Of a DNA stretch of 6,760 nt, positions 1 through 5,197 are shown piece by piece (position 1 is the first letter of the stretch; every line of letters begins with the position of its first letter). The stretch spans positions 1 to 6,760 of the forward strand of contig DQVU01000110.1 in assembly GCA_015661585.1 (NCBI GenBank), in the 5' to 3' direction. Under the pieces are notes generated by a model, which was given only the letters and a program-made list of their open reading frames with translations, was not told where the DNA came from and searched no databases. The position numbers and the translations under genes are program-made. This stretch comes from Methanothermococcus okinawensis (GTDB lineage Archaea; AGJL01; Methanococci; Methanococcales; Methanococcaceae).

Positions 1-194
1 CCTCCTATTATATGGGAGTTTCCAACTTTTTCCCTTATCTCACTATAAACCTCGTTAGGATCTAAGTCGGAGGATGCAAATACTATGGTTAAATCAGGTT
101 TTCTACAACCTTCTAAGGCCTCCTCAATAGCTTCAGTGGGATCTGTAGATTGACCTACTCCAACTTCCAGTATTTTTCTCCCCTCTGTTATCAT
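1..194 (-). CDS. FIST N-terminal domain protein (partial, N-terminal 64 residues)
   Basis: Only the first 64 codons are inside the window; the gene runs off the left edge. The start is ATG at 194-192, preceded on the minus strand by AAGGT, a weak ribosome binding site. The peptide begins MITEGRKILEVGVGQSTDP, followed by an amphipathic helix (residues 20-30), then KPDLTIVFASSDLDPNEVY and, near the cut, NSHIIGG. This pattern (a VGxG strand, a D/P-rich turn, an Ala/Glu helix, a PDL-VFAS strand, and a GG just before the expected G-T-GE turn) matches the N-terminal FIST domain, a presumed small-ligand (possibly amino acid) sensor domain found in prokaryotic signalling proteins. Methanogen members are usually stand-alone FIST_N/FIST_C proteins of unknown ligand. 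No signal peptide is visible, so it is probably cytosolic. Family assignment is fairly sure; the role is not known. Confidence 0.78.
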   Translation of the reverse strand, partial: MITEGRKILEVGVGQSTDPTEAIEEALEGCRKPDLTIVFASSDLDPNEVYSEIREKVGNSHIIG

Positions 195-237
195 GTTTAA
201 AACCTTATTTTTTTATTTATGTAATTTTTATTAATAA

Positions 238-247
238 TATTTATAAA
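238..247 (-). promoter_or_regulatory. Box A (TATA) of the FIST gene
   Basis: On the minus strand this reads TTTATAAATA, close to the methanogen box A consensus. Transcription would start about 25 nt further left, near 214, giving a leader of about 20 nt before the FIST ATG at 194. The intergenic gap to ncsA is only 77 bp and no run of five or more T is present on the minus strand after the ncsA stop, so read-through from ncsA is also possible. Confidence 0.5.
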
Positions 248-271
248 TTTTACATTGATTTATCCCTATAT

Positions 272-1189
272 TTAAATTATGTCCAGTTTTCTTAAAATTT
301 CACATACCTTACATACATCAGATGCAGAAGGATTACCACAGTACTTACATACACCTCTCTCCTTTTCGAGGGGTAGATACTTTACCAACCTCTCAAAACC
401 TGCAACAATGGAGTACTTCCTCCCTGGATGTCTCTCCTCTAAGAGATCCAGTATATCTGAGATTTCACTCCTGTAAGATTGGGAAGAGTATGGGCAGGGT
501 TCCCTATGGTATTTAATACCCACAAGATCTGCAAAGAGTTTCACCTCATCCTCTGGGATATACTTTAAAGGTTTGATCCTTTTAACAAACTTAGGATGCT
601 CAATACTTCTTCCCAATATAGCCAATTTTTTAATATCTCCTTCTATGTAATTCATCATTACAGCCTGGGCAACATCATCTAAGTTATGGCCTATTGCCAA
701 GTAGTTACATCCTCTCTCTAAAGCCATGTTGTTCAATATCCTCCTTCTAATTATACCACAGAAGGTACAGGGGTTGGCTGTGATATTTTTCTCCTTAGCT
801 CTTTCTACTATACGATCCAAGGTACATCCTATATAGTCCTCAAAGGTATCAATATAGTAAGGTATATCATACTTCTTACAGAATTCTACCGCTATTTTTA
901 TTCCTTTTTTTCTAAATCCTTCTATACCTTCATCTACTATCAACCCAATAACCTCTGAGTTAGGTATTGGAGCGTAGTACTCCCTCAGTAGATAGGCCAT
1001 TACTAAACTGTCCTTTCCTCCACTTAACCCCATTCCAATTTTAACATTCTGCCTTATTATCTTTTTACCTAGCGTTTTCCTAACCTTCTTTTTTATATAC
1101 TTTATAAAACATTCCCTGCAGAACCTTAAACCTGAGTGACGCTGGTAGTAGATAGATTCCTCTTCTTTACAGACACTACATACTTCCAT
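272..1189 (-). CDS. ncsA: tRNA 2-thiouridine synthetase, NcsA/TtuA/CTU1 family
   Basis: This PP-loop ATP pyrophosphatase (305 aa, full length for the family) replaces the C2 oxygen of a tRNA uridine with sulfur. In Methanococcus the target is wobble U34; the related bacterial/Thermococcales TtuA modifies U54. Visible in order: an N-terminal zinc ribbon (C4, C7, C24, C27), the ATP-binding PP-loop SGGKDS at 56-61, CTFC with C141 and C144, GHNLDD at 167-172, C232 in REPCPYSS, and a C-terminal zinc ribbon (C281, C284, C293, C296). C141, C144 and C232 match the three cysteines that hold the catalytic Fe-S cluster in characterised homologues. The start is ATG at 1189-1187, with AGGGGGT (minus strand, 1200-1194) 4 nt upstream. 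Neighbours are functionally unrelated, and the long upstream gap implies its own promoter, which I could not place. Which uridine is the substrate is inferred from Methanococcus. Confidence 0.93.
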   Translation of the reverse strand: MEVCSVCKEEESIYYQRHSGLRFCRECFIKYIKKKVRKTLGKKIIRQNVKIGMGLSGGKDSLVMAYLLREYYAPIPNSEVIGLIVDEGIEGFRKKGIKIAVEFCKKYDIPYYIDTFEDYIGCTLDRIVERAKEKNITANPCTFCGIIRRRILNNMALERGCNYLAIGHNLDDVAQAVMMNYIEGDIKKLAILGRSIEHPKFVKRIKPLKYIPEDEVKLFADLVGIKYHREPCPYSSQSYRSEISDILDLLEERHPGRKYSIVAGFERLVKYLPLEKERGVCKYCGNPSASDVCKVCEILRKLDII

Positions 1190-1279
1190 CTCTACCCCCT
1201 ATATGTTTCCTTTATTCAGGAACATCATTTTTTAACAACGTTGCAAATTTTCTATGATAATAGTCATGAAAACTACTTA

Positions 1280-1292
1280 TGCTATAATAGCA
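1280..1292. promoter_or_regulatory. 13-bp palindrome upstream of ncsA (possible operator)
   Basis: TGCTATAATAGCA has perfect 6-bp arms around one central A, about 90 bp before the ncsA start. It has the size and symmetry of a site for a dimeric helix-turn-helix repressor. It could also arise by chance in AT-rich DNA, although the terminal TGC/GCA gives it some specificity. Confidence 0.25.
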
Positions 1293-1336
1293 ATCTTTGA
1301 GAATCTCTATAAGATAATAATTTATTATTAAACATC

Positions 1337-1394
1337 AGTTCCTATTAAAGTAGTGATTAAAAGGATGATAAAAATAACCCAAGTTCCTATTAAA
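1337..1394. repeat. 13-bp direct repeat AGTTCCTATTAAA, two copies 45 bp apart
   Basis: Identical copies lie at 1337-1349 and 1382-1394. Each is followed by GATAAAAATAA, beginning at 1367 and 1398 respectively, so the unit is a two-part repeat with a variable spacer. A degenerate inverted copy (AGTTCTCATTAA on the minus strand) sits at 1446-1435. The function is unknown; it is too short and irregular for a CRISPR array. Confidence 0.45.
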
Positions 1395-1449
1395 AACGAT
1401 AAAAATAATTATTTATTATTCTTTTTAACCGCTCTTAATGAGAACTAAG

Positions 1450-1495
1450 GTAAAAAATAATAAAATAAAAAGAGAGTAAAAAGCCCTAAAAAGTA
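1450..1495 (-). terminator. Cluster of oligo-T tracts (minus strand)
   Basis: Read leftward, this stretch contains five runs of four to six T separated by a few bases (at about 1488-1492, 1478-1482, 1467-1471, 1462-1465 and 1452-1457). Closely spaced U-tracts are the main signal for archaeal factor-independent termination. They would stop a transcript coming from mtnA or from a small RNA starting in the intergenic region, and lie well before ncsA. Confidence 0.4.
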
Positions 1496-1558
1496 GAGTT
1501 AACAATCTCCCCTAGTATTCAATGTAAGGCAAAGAATAACAACGAGATTTTACTTTTT
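1488..1558. repeat. Nested inverted repeat, possible structured RNA
   Basis: Outer arms AAAAAGTA (1488-1495) and TACTTTTT (1551-1558) are perfect 8-bp complements. Inner arms AATCTC (1504-1509) and GAGATT (1544-1549) are perfect 6-bp complements. Together they can form a 14-bp stem with an 8-against-1 internal loop and a 34-nt terminal loop. Transcribed from either strand the element ends in a U-rich tract, and on the minus strand several more U-tracts follow directly. It could be a terminator, the end of the mtnA mRNA, or a small RNA; no known family is recognised. Confidence 0.35.
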
Positions 1559-1639
1559 CACCTGTATTAGTTCTTTATTAGGTATTTAACAATTTAAAAA
1601 TTTTTTATTTTTTATTGGAGATCCTCGAGGGTTGTTGTT

Positions 1640-1667
1640 TAGTAAAAATAGGTTTATCCATTTACTA
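1640..1667 (-). terminator. Hairpin downstream of mtnA
   Basis: Perfect 7-bp arms TAGTAAA (1640-1646) and TTTACTA (1661-1667) enclose a 14-nt loop with an additional GG/CC pairing. It lies 43 bp beyond the mtnA stop, and on the minus strand a run of five T falls within the 3' side. It is a candidate 3'-end or mRNA-stabilising hairpin; the stem is AT-rich and weak at high temperature. Confidence 0.3.
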
Positions 1668-1710
1668 TAATATCGGAGTGAGAACTATCTCAATATTATT
1701 TATTTGGAGA

Positions 1711-2697
1711 TTAAATTCTTATCCTCCTATCTTCTTCGTTGTATATTATTCCCTTCTCTGTAATAATCCCAGTGATCAACTCAAAGGGGGTTATATCAAA
1801 TGCGTAGTTGTAGGCTCCCACACCTTCAGGTGCTATCCTCCTTCCATCTATATAGAGTACCTCCCTCTCATCCCTCTTCTCGATTATAACATCATCTATG
1901 GAGCTCTCGAAATCAAAGGTGGAAGTTGGAGAAGCCACATAGAAAGGTATATTGTGATACTTGGCGAGTACAGCTAAAGAGTAGGTGCCTATTTTATTGA
2001 AAACTGTATAATCCCTTAAAACCCTATCTGCTCCAACTATAACCTTATCTATCATTCCTCTCTTCATCAAAAAACCTGCTGTGCTGTCAGTTATTATTTT
2101 TACAGGGATGCCTTCGTATTTTAACTCAAAACTTGTCAATTTTGCTCCCTGTAATCTTGGTCTCGTTTCATCCACTATAACTTTTATATTTTTTCCCTTG
2201 TAGTGTGCAAACCTTATGACACTTAGGGCAGTGCCATAAACAGAGGTTGCAAGGGCTCCAGCGTTACAGTGGGTTAGTATAGTATCTCCATCTTCAATAA
2301 CTCTCTCCCCTATTTCACCTATCCTCTTACATGCCTCTCTATCCTCTTTATGGATAAGTTTAGCTTCACTGAGGATAGATTTATTATTATTGTAAGCCTT
2401 CATACACCTATCTAAGGCCCAGAATAGATTTACAGCAGTAGGTCTCGTATTTTTTAACCTATGATAGGCTTTTTCAATATCATCTCCCTTTACCTCTGCA
2501 AGTGCCATCCCGTAGGCTGCACTTATCCCTATTGCAGGAGCACCCCTTACAACCATATCCTCAATGGCAAAGGCCACATCTTCGTAGTTATTGCATATGA
2601 AGTACTCCAACTTATGGGGCAGTTTTCTCTGATCTATCAATATCAGTTGACTGTTCTCATCGTCCCATGTTATAGGTTTTAAGATATCTTTTTCCAT
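1711..2697 (-). CDS. mtnA: S-methyl-5-thioribose-1-phosphate isomerase (aIF2B-like family)
   Basis: This enzyme (328 aa) converts the cyclic aldose 5-methylthioribose-1-phosphate to the ketose 5-methylthioribulose-1-phosphate in salvage of 5'-methylthioadenosine. In methanocaldococci the homologue is reported to act also on 5-deoxyribose-1-phosphate from 5'-deoxyadenosine, a by-product of radical-SAM enzymes. Visible motifs are RGAPAIG at 51-57 (phosphate/ribose binding), TRPTAVNLFW at 84-93, THCNAG at 142-147 with catalytic C144, DETRPRLQGA at 176-185, and GADRV at 222-226 with catalytic D224, then PTSTFD (257-262) and PEGVGAYNYAFDITP (290-304). The paired Cys and Asp and the N-terminal RGAP separate true isomerases from eIF2B regulatory subunits and ribose-1,5-bisphosphate isomerases. 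The start is ATG at 2697-2695, after AAAGGGAT. It is a single-gene unit with its own promoter. Confidence 0.92.
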   Translation of the reverse strand: MEKDILKPITWDDENSQLILIDQRKLPHKLEYFICNNYEDVAFAIEDMVVRGAPAIGISAAYGMALAEVKGDDIEKAYHRLKNTRPTAVNLFWALDRCMKAYNNNKSILSEAKLIHKEDREACKRIGEIGERVIEDGDTILTHCNAGALATSVYGTALSVIRFAHYKGKNIKVIVDETRPRLQGAKLTSFELKYEGIPVKIITDSTAGFLMKRGMIDKVIVGADRVLRDYTVFNKIGTYSLAVLAKYHNIPFYVASPTSTFDFESSIDDVIIEKRDEREVLYIDGRRIAPEGVGAYNYAFDITPFELITGIITEKGIIYNEEDRRIRI

Positions 2698-2730
2698 TCT
2701 ATCCCTTTGATGTTATGATAAGGAGATAGA

Positions 2731-2793
2731 TTTTTCCTAATAATCACTGTATTAATCTTATTATATAAAATACTATCAAACCTGTAGGAAAAA
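2731..2793. promoter_or_regulatory. 9-bp inverted repeat flanking the mtnA TATA box (possible operator pair)
   Basis: TTTTTCCTA (2731-2739) and TAGGAAAAA (2785-2793) are perfect complements. Their midpoint, 2762, falls within the mtnA box A, and the two arms are 54 bp apart centre to centre. The left arm lies at the predicted transcription start and the right arm just upstream of the TATA/BRE region. That layout suits a regulator binding on both sides of TBP, but no regulator is identified. Confidence 0.35.
2760..2771 (-). promoter_or_regulatory. Box A (TATA) of mtnA
   Basis: The minus strand reads ATTTTATATAAT, an excellent methanogen box A. Initiation about 25 nt to the left, near 2740, gives a leader of about 40 nt before the mtnA ATG at 2697. 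Confidence 0.65.
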
Positions 2794-2970
2794 GAATAAA
2801 CAATTACCATGTCATTTTTAAATTTACATAGGTGGAAAGTAAGATTATTATAATATAATTAATATATTATGTATTAAAAAATTAATAATAAAAAACGTGA
2901 TACAAGAAGGAAAGTATTAACTTCTGATAGAAATAAGGTATTAAAATATTCATATTTATTGATATTCACA

Positions 2971-2987
2971 ATCGAAAGTTATATATA
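2971..2987 (+). promoter_or_regulatory. BRE + box A of the tRNA-Ser / ribosomal protein operon
   Basis: ATCGAAAG (purine-rich BRE, 2971-2978) leads into TTATATATA (2979-2987). This matches strong stable-RNA promoters of Methanococcales. The predicted start near 3008-3010 leaves a leader of about 25 nt before the mature 5' end of tRNA-Ser at 3036. It is the only convincing box A upstream of the whole cluster, so it probably serves both the tRNA and the protein genes. Confidence 0.75.
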
Positions 2988-3035
2988 CCACATATTGTGT
3001 ATTATAGATACTACTAAAATTGAGTAGGTTGCGGT

Positions 3036-3123
3036 GCAGAGGTAGTCTAGCCTGGTAAGGCGTGGGACTGGAGATCCCATGGGGCTTTGCCCCGCGGGGG
3101 TTCAAATCCCCCCCTCTGCGCCA
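3036..3123 (+). tRNA. tRNA-Ser(GGA)
   Basis: It folds as a class II tRNA. The acceptor stem is GCAGAGG/CCTCTGC (3036-3042, 3113-3119) with discriminator G at 3120 and encoded CCA at 3121-3123. The D arm is closed by GTC/GGC. The anticodon stem is TGGGA/TCCCA with loop CTGGAGA, placing anticodon GGA at 3070-3072 (reads UCC and UCU). The long variable arm is GGGGC-TTT-GCCCC (3081-3093), and the T arm is GGGGG-TTCAAAT-CCCCC. The long variable arm and G73 are serine identity features. No intron is seen. It is the first gene of the ribosomal protein cluster, 57 bp before rps13. Confidence 0.97.
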
Positions 3124-3150
3124 TTTTTTTGTTTATTTTTTCTTTTTTAT
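3124..3150 (+). terminator. U-rich tract between tRNA-Ser and rps13
   Basis: Straight after the CCA come T7, T6 and T6 runs with single-base or short breaks. This is a typical archaeal terminator for the tRNA transcript, yet it sits inside the apparent operon. The TATA-like string within it (around 3145-3152) would start transcription at about 3173, inside the rps13 ribosome binding site, so it is a poor promoter for rps13. Partial termination with read-through is the simplest reading. Confidence 0.5.
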
Positions 3151-3167
3151 AAACACGACTATTTTTT

Positions 3168-3174
3168 GGAGGTG
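3168..3174 (+). promoter_or_regulatory. Ribosome binding site fixing the rps13 TTG start
   Basis: GGAGGTG is a near-complete match to the anti-Shine-Dalgarno sequence and lies 6 nt before TTG at 3181. It rules out the in-frame GTG at 3172, which lies inside the site, and the longer frame that would read back through tRNA-Ser. Confidence 0.85.
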
Positions 3175-3180
3175 CTTATA

Positions 3181-3636
3181 TTGACTCAGGGGGAATTTAG
3201 GCATAGATTGAGGATCTCTAAAACAGACATAGATGGAAATGCTCCCTTAGAGTTTGCCCTACAGGCTATTAAAGGTATAGGTAAGGCTATGGCTAAGGCT
3301 ATAGTTAGAGTTGCGAAATTGGATGGACAGATGCGTGCAGGTTATCTAACTGACGAAGATGTTAAAAGAATAGAGGAAATTTTAAATGATCCTGCAAAAC
3401 ACGGAATCCCATCCTGGATGTTCAACAGAAAGAGAGATCCCTATTCAGGGGAGGATAAACACCTTATAGAGAGTGATTGGATACTTGCAGTCCAACAGGA
3501 TATAACTACTATGAAGAAAATCAGATGTTATAGAGGAATAAGACACGAGTTAGGATTACCATGTAGAGGTCAGAGAACTAGGAGTACATTTAGAAGAGGT
3601 CCTACAGTTGGTGTTAGTAGGAAGAAGAAAAAGTAA
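3181..3636 (+). CDS. rps13: Small ribosomal subunit protein uS13
   Basis: This is a head-domain protein of the 30S subunit that contacts the 50S subunit and the P-site tRNA through its basic C-terminal tail. It has 151 aa when started at TTG 3181, the usual length in Methanococcales. The start is supported by GGAGGTG 6 nt upstream and by MTQGEFRHRLRIS, the expected N-terminus. Visible are the helix-two-turns-helix KGIGKAMAKAI (31-41), the archaeal insert with HGIPSWMFNR (74-83), the family signature KKIRCYRGIRHELGLPCRG (112-130) and the tail ending RKKKK. It is the first protein gene of the cluster; rps4 follows after 14 bp. Confidence 0.96.
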   Translation: MTQGEFRHRLRISKTDIDGNAPLEFALQAIKGIGKAMAKAIVRVAKLDGQMRAGYLTDEDVKRIEEILNDPAKHGIPSWMFNRKRDPYSGEDKHLIESDWILAVQQDITTMKKIRCYRGIRHELGLPCRGQRTRSTFRRGPTVGVSRKKKK

Positions 3637-3650
3637 TGTAAGGTGAAAAG

Positions 3651-4190
3651 ATGGGAGATCCTAGGAGGTTGAAAAAGAAGTACGATACCCCTAACCATCC
3701 CTGGATTGGAGAAAGGATTAAAAGGGAGAAAGAACTTTTAAACAAATACGGTCTTGTAAATAAGAGGGAACTTTGGAAGATGGAAACCAGGTTGAGGAAG
3801 TTCAGAAGACAGGCTAGGAAGTTGATAAGTGATACCTCTAGACAGGGAGAGAAGGAGGCTCAGCAGTTGTTCAACATCCTAAGAAGATACGGAATATTAG
3901 TTAAGGAGAATCCAACGTTAGATGATGTCCTCTCACTGACTGTAGAGGATATACTGGAGAGAAGGTTACAGACTATAGTGTTTAGAAAGGGGCTGGCAAG
4001 GACTATAAAGCAGGCCAGACAGTTTATAGTTCATGGACATATCGCCATTAAAGGTAGAAGGGTTACTGCACCTAGTTATTTAGTACCAGTTGACGAGGAG
4101 GATCACATTACCTATGCTCCAACTTCTCCGTTAGCCTCCAAGGATCACCCTGAGAGGGTGAAAGTAGTAACTACTGAGGAGGGTAATTAA
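3651..4190 (+). CDS. rps4: Small ribosomal subunit protein uS4
   Basis: This is a primary 16S rRNA-binding protein that nucleates assembly of the 30S body and forms part of the mRNA entry site. It has 179 aa, typical of archaea. The N-terminus MGDPRRLKKKYDTPNHPW is the archaeal/eukaryotic form without the bacterial zinc cysteines. A long basic helical region (residues 20-60) precedes the S4 RNA-binding domain at about 104-166, with RRLQTIVFRKGLARTIKQAR and FIVHGHIAIKGRRV. The ATG at 3651 has AAGGTGA 4-5 nt upstream. It lies between rps13 (14 bp) and rps11 (20 bp). Bacterial S4 represses its own operon; whether that holds here is not visible. Confidence 0.97.
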   Translation: MGDPRRLKKKYDTPNHPWIGERIKREKELLNKYGLVNKRELWKMETRLRKFRRQARKLISDTSRQGEKEAQQLFNILRRYGILVKENPTLDDVLSLTVEDILERRLQTIVFRKGLARTIKQARQFIVHGHIAIKGRRVTAPSYLVPVDEEDHITYAPTSPLASKDHPERVKVVTTEEGN

Positions 4191-4210
4191 AAAATAGATA
4201 AGGTGGTAAG

Positions 4211-4585
4211 ATGGGTGGAAGATGGGGGGTTGTCCATATCTATGCCTCCTACAACAACACTATAATACACGTTACAGATATAACAGGGGCAGAGACAATA
4301 GCTAGGATCTCTGGAGGTATGATTGTAAAGAACCAGAAGGATGAGGCCTCCCCATATGCGGCTATGCAGGCGGCATTTAAAATAGCAGAGATGATAAGGG
4401 AGAAAGGTATTGATAAGGTCCATATAAAGGTAAGGGCCCCTGGAGGTAGTGGGCCAAAGAACCCAGGACCTGGAGCTCAGGCGGCAATTAGGGCTTTAGC
4501 AAGGGCAGGAATACAGATCGGTAGGATAGAGGATGTAACTCCAATACCCCATGATGGAACTACTCCAAAGAAGAGATACAGATAA
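4211..4585 (+). CDS. rps11: Small ribosomal subunit protein uS11
   Basis: This 30S platform protein shapes the E site and the 16S rRNA 690 loop. At 124 aa it is full length. It begins MGGRWGVVHIYASYNNTIIH, with TDITGAETIARISGG (22-36), the core KVRAPGGSGPKNPGPGAQAAI and the C-terminal DVTPIPHDGTTPKKRYR, the family's most conserved motif. The ATG at 4211 follows AAGGTGGT with a 3-nt spacer. The next gene, rpoD, starts 26 bp after the stop, and the gap contains a short T6 run, too weak to call a terminator. Confidence 0.97.
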   Translation: MGGRWGVVHIYASYNNTIIHVTDITGAETIARISGGMIVKNQKDEASPYAAMQAAFKIAEMIREKGIDKVHIKVRAPGGSGPKNPGPGAQAAIRALARAGIQIGRIEDVTPIPHDGTTPKKRYR

Positions 4586-4611
4586 AACACTTTTTTGACT
4601 TGGTGGTGATC

Positions 4612-5187
4612 TTGATATCTGATATCCAGAAGGAGAAAACACGAATAGGGGATATCCTCAGATTTAAATTAAAGGGGCCTCTCTCCTTCTCCAACGCCCT
4701 AAGGAGGATAATGATATCTGAGATACCTACATATGCCATCGAGTACGTATATATCTATGAAAACACATCCTCTATGTACGACGAATTGATAGCCCATAGG
4801 TTGGGACTGATCCCAATAAAGGGGAAACCTCTTAGTGAAGATGAGGTTATTACCTTTGTCCTCAACAGGGAAGGTCCCTGTACAGTATACTCAGGAGATT
4901 TAAGATCTGAAAGGGGAGAAGTTGTATTTAAAAATATACCTATTGTTAAATTGAAGGAAGGACAAAGGTTAAAGTTGGAATGTGAAGCTGTGGTAGGTAT
5001 AGGAAAGATACATGCAAAGTGGCAACCTTGTAACAGCATATACAAACAGATAGGCGAGGATGAGGTTGAATTCTTAGTAGAATCCCATGGTAATATGGAA
5101 CCAGAGGAAATACTAATTTCATCTATTGAGATATTAAAGAACAAAGCTGAAAAACTTCTAAAGGAGTTGGAAACACTTGAAAGATAA
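4612..5187 (+). CDS. rpoD: DNA-directed RNA polymerase subunit D (Rpo3)
   Basis: This is the archaeal counterpart of bacterial alpha; it dimerises with Rpo11 (L) and, with Rpo10 (N) and Rpo12 (P), forms the assembly platform of RNA polymerase. It has 191 aa from TTG 4612. Visible are SFSNALRRIMISEIPTYAI (25-43), the dimerisation signature, then HRLGLIPI (62-69), the HAKWQPC segment, and a C-terminal helix EPEEILISSIEILKNKAEKL. I chose TTG 4612 because GGTGGT (4602-4607) then sits 4 nt upstream as in neighbouring genes; the in-frame TTG/GTG codons at 4600-4608 overlap that site. The ferredoxin-like Fe-S insert found in some archaeal D subunits, expected after HAKWQP, is absent: the protein passes directly to the final dimerisation strand. 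Its stop overlaps the ribosome binding site of rpl18e. Confidence 0.94.
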   Translation: MISDIQKEKTRIGDILRFKLKGPLSFSNALRRIMISEIPTYAIEYVYIYENTSSMYDELIAHRLGLIPIKGKPLSEDEVITFVLNREGPCTVYSGDLRSERGEVVFKNIPIVKLKEGQRLKLECEAVVGIGKIHAKWQPCNSIYKQIGEDEVEFLVESHGNMEPEEILISSIEILKNKAEKLLKELETLER

Positions 5188-5197
5188 GGTGGGATAT

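Larger units (their letters stand above)
1190..1710. other. 521-bp AT-rich intergenic region without a supported gene
   Basis: Between the mtnA stop and the ncsA start no reading frame has a ribosome binding site plus family-like protein; the plus-strand frame from about 1615 mostly mirrors mtnA. The region holds a hairpin (1640-1667), an 8-bp palindrome CCTCGAGG (1623-1630), a nested inverted repeat (1488-1558), minus-strand oligo-T tracts (1450-1495), a 13-bp direct repeat (1337-1349 and 1382-1394), and two short palindromes in the ncsA upstream region (1280-1292 and 1236-1243). No good box A for ncsA is evident; the best weak candidate on the minus strand is the CTTATAG area near 1305-1312. 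Confidence 0.6.
2698..3035. other. 338-bp divergent intergenic region
   Basis: It separates leftward mtnA from the rightward tRNA-Ser/ribosomal cluster. It holds both promoters (boxes at 2760-2771 and 2979-2987), the 9-bp inverted repeat around the mtnA TATA box, an AT-only palindrome (2850-2870, arms ATAATATA/TATATTAT), and a small hairpin just before tRNA-Ser (3011-3027, CTACT/AGTAG). No open frame with a ribosome binding site is seen, and the stretch 2800-2970 is otherwise plain AT-rich DNA. Confidence 0.65.

Noticed and set aside
1197..1232. Minus-strand ATGATGT followed by CTGA near the ncsA start, considered as a C/D guide RNA
   Set aside because: The two boxes are only about 2 nt apart, leaving no room for a guide.
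1337..1446. Repeats considered as a degenerate CRISPR array
   Set aside because: Units are only 13 bp, there are two exact copies, spacing and orientation vary, and no cas gene is nearby.
1615..1977. Plus-strand open frame of 120 codons
   Set aside because: Most of it is antisense to the 3' half of mtnA, there is no ribosome binding site, and the product is low-complexity with no family resemblance.
2850..2870. 8-bp-arm palindrome ATAATATA / TATATTAT
   Set aside because: It is composed only of A and T in very AT-rich DNA, so self-complementarity is expected by chance; it was not scored as a site.
2897..2927. C-box-like GTGATAC followed by D-box CTGA, suggesting a C/D guide RNA
   Set aside because: The C box has two mismatches, no internal D'/C' pair or terminal stem is present, and no promoter is apparent.
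3079..3180. In-frame upstream extension of uS13 reading back into the tRNA-Ser gene
   Set aside because: The extra residues come from tRNA and U-tract sequence, do not resemble uS13, and lack a ribosome binding site; GGAGGTG sets the start at TTG 3181.
4187..4423. Minus-strand open frame opposite rps11
   Set aside because: It is a shadow of a clearly functional conserved gene with no ribosome binding site or recognisable product. The same applies to the minus-strand frames opposite rpoD, rpl18e, rpl13, rps9 and rpoN.
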